Part shown: piece by piece, positions 62,807 to 64,000 of the stretch
How positions within the stretch are numbered: position 1 is the stretch's first letter
Layout of the letters: every line of letters begins with the position of its first letter
Source: CAVTWY01 sp963738575
GTDB taxonomy: Bacteria > Pseudomonadota > Gammaproteobacteria > Burkholderiales > Burkholderiaceae_C
Length of the DNA: 64,000 nt
Reading direction: 5' to 3'
Assembly: GCA_963738575.1 (NCBI GenBank)
Contig: CAVTWY010000001.1
Location: forward strand, 310,001-374,000
Program-made: the position numbers and the translations under genes
The notes under the pieces: generated by a model
Told to the model about the DNA's origin: nothing
Database searches by the model: none
The model's input: only the letters and a program-made list of their open reading frames with translations

Positions 62807-64000
62807 ATGCTTTCTTGGGAAGACAACGTCACCACGACCAAACGCAGCCCGCCCATCAACCCACTTGATGCGCGAGGCACGTCCGTTCCTACCCCAACGC
62901 TGCAAAGCGTTGCGCCCATTCAGCTGCAAAGCGTTGTTGCCGACATCCGGCAATCGGTGAGCAAACCTCAAACAGCTGCCGCTTCGATGTCAGCGCCAGG
63001 TGTCAAAGCTTCTGCCGACGTGGCTGAGCGCCGCGTCAACGTCGCCGACAAGCGCATCATCAACGGCCAAACCGACGTCAACCAGTTGGTGCCTTTCAAG
63101 TACAAGTGGGCGTGGGAGAAATACCTGGCTTCTTGCGCCAACCACTGGATGCCTCAAGAGGTTTCGATGTCGCGTGACATCGCCTTGTGGAAAGACCCCA
63201 ACGGCCTCACCGAAGACGAACGCCGCATCGTCAAGCGCAACCTCGGCTTCTTTGTCACCGCCGACTCGCTGGCCGCCAACAACATCACATTGGGCACGTA
63301 CCGCCACATCACAGCGCCCGAGTGCCGCCAGTTTTTGTTGCGTCAGGCGTTTGAAGAAGCCATTCACACGCATGCCTATCAGTACATCGTCGAATCGCTC
63401 GGGCTGGATGAATCCGAGATCTTCAACGCGTACCACGAGGTTTCGTCGATCCGCGACAAAGACGAGTTCCTGATCCCGTACATCGACGCGATCATGGACC
63501 CGAACTTCAAAACGGGCACGCTCGAAGACGACCAAACCCTGCTTAAGAGCCTGATCGTGTTTGCCTGCCTGATGGAAGGCCTGTTCTTCTACGTCGGCTT
63601 CACGCAAATCTTGGCGCTGGGTCGCCAAAACAAGATGACGGGTGCGGCCGAGCAGTACCAATACATCTTGCGCGACGAGTCGATGCACTGCAACTTTGGC
63701 ATCGACCTGATCAACGCCATCAAGCTTGAGAACCCTCAGCTCTGGACACCAGCGTTCAAAGCCGAGATCGAAGTCATCTTCCGCAAGGCGGTCGACCTTG
63801 AGTACAAATACGCAGAAGACACCATGCCGCGTGGCGTGTTGGGCATGAACGCGTCGATGTTCAAGGGTTACCTGCGCTACATTGCCAACCGTCGCGCAAT
63901 GCAGATCGGCCTTGAGGCGCTCTTCCCGAACGAAGAAAACCCGTTCCCCTGGATGAGCGAAATGATTGACCTGAAGAAGGAACGCAACTTTTTTGAAACC
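62807..64000 (+). CDS. nrdB: Class Ia ribonucleotide reductase small subunit NrdB (3' truncated by the window)
   Basis: 398 codons from the ATG at 62807, open at the window end. After a nonconserved N-terminal segment of about 85 residues comes the R2 fold: FKYKWAWEKYLASCANHWMPQEVSMSRDIALW, iron ligands around LLRQAFEEAIHTHAYQYIVE, LMEGLFFYVGFTQILAL and ILRDESMHCNFGIDLI, with GLEALFPNEENPFPWMSEMIDLKKERNFFET near the C-terminus. An AGGA ribosome site lies at -12. It houses the diferric-tyrosyl radical for NrdA. Confidence 0.97.
   Translation, partial: MLSWEDNVTTTKRSPPINPLDARGTSVPTPTLQSVAPIQLQSVVADIRQSVSKPQTAAASMSAPGVKASADVAERRVNVADKRIINGQTDVNQLVPFKYKWAWEKYLASCANHWMPQEVSMSRDIALWKDPNGLTEDERRIVKRNLGFFVTADSLAANNITLGTYRHITAPECRQFLLRQAFEEAIHTHAYQYIVESLGLDESEIFNAYHEVSSIRDKDEFLIPYIDAIMDPNFKTGTLEDDQTLLKSLIVFACLMEGLFFYVGFTQILALGRQNKMTGAAEQYQYILRDESMHCNFGIDLINAIKLENPQLWTPAFKAEIEVIFRKAVDLEYKYAEDTMPRGVLGMNASMFKGYLRYIANRRAMQIGLEALFPNEENPFPWMSEMIDLKKERNFFET

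Overview
The window is chromosomal DNA of a GC-rich betaproteobacterium. The gene orders hemA-prfA-prmC-grxD-ubiX, pilB-pilC-pilD-coaE-zapD-yacG and ffh / ccsA-like / PP0621-like / pilS-pilR-ampD, and the pairing of CIRCE with a sigma-32-like groESL promoter, point to Burkholderiales, probably Comamonadaceae. This is inferred from gene content, not from a database search. Most of the window is dense housekeeping DNA with many ATGA/GTGA stop-start overlaps.

Layout. 1-9.7 kb: start of a divergent exported protein, engB, an alpha/beta hydrolase, a lipoprotein/DUF1272 pair, tex, a DUF1223 protein, two small unknown genes, and groES-groEL with CIRCE. 10-17 kb is accessory: an SDR enzyme, a collapsed type I restriction-modification operon that still carries a zeta-like kinase gene and a small partner, a solute-binding-domain protein, an MFS exporter, a P-loop ATPase behind an AT-rich promoter, and a fragment of a second solute-binding gene. 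16.6-32.6 kb: SRPBCC protein, acyltransferase, glycerate kinase, a BCS1-like AAA ATPase, yacG-zapD-coaE, the type IV pilus genes pilD-pilC-pilB (pilB is frameshifted), ispB, a GST, rplU-rpmA-obg-proB and rppH. 32.6-44.9 kb: proS, a lytic transglycosylase, ubiX-grxD, an outer-membrane-like protein, prmC-prfA, hemA, miaB, a lipoprotein, a CoA-transferase and an acyl-CoA dehydrogenase.

44.9-50.4 kb is the second accessory region. It holds a Gfo/Idh/MocA gene with an internal deletion, a ribbon-helix-helix/coiled-coil gene pair behind a promoter with a dyad over the -10, a HigBA-like toxin-antitoxin pair with its own palindrome, and a roughly 3-kb segment bounded by an intact tRNA-Met(CAT) and a degenerate copy of it. 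That segment carries a translationally coupled three-gene operon: a TIGR04255-type protein, a helix-turn-helix protein, and a protein with a Ser-His-Asp-Cys-Asp motif. This operon is my best candidate for an undescribed system.

50.4-64 kb returns to core genes: ftsY, a lipoprotein, ffh, a CcsA-like protein, a PP0621-like protein, pilS-pilR-ampD, and nrdA-nrdB behind two NrdR boxes, with nrdB running off the end. ftsY, ffh, pilS/pilR and pilBCD cover co-translational targeting and type IV pilus assembly and control.

Several genes show apparent single-base frameshifts or lost starts (pilB, the zeta-like kinase, ubiX, the HigB-like toxin). Genuine decay and sequencing error cannot be told apart from the sequence alone.
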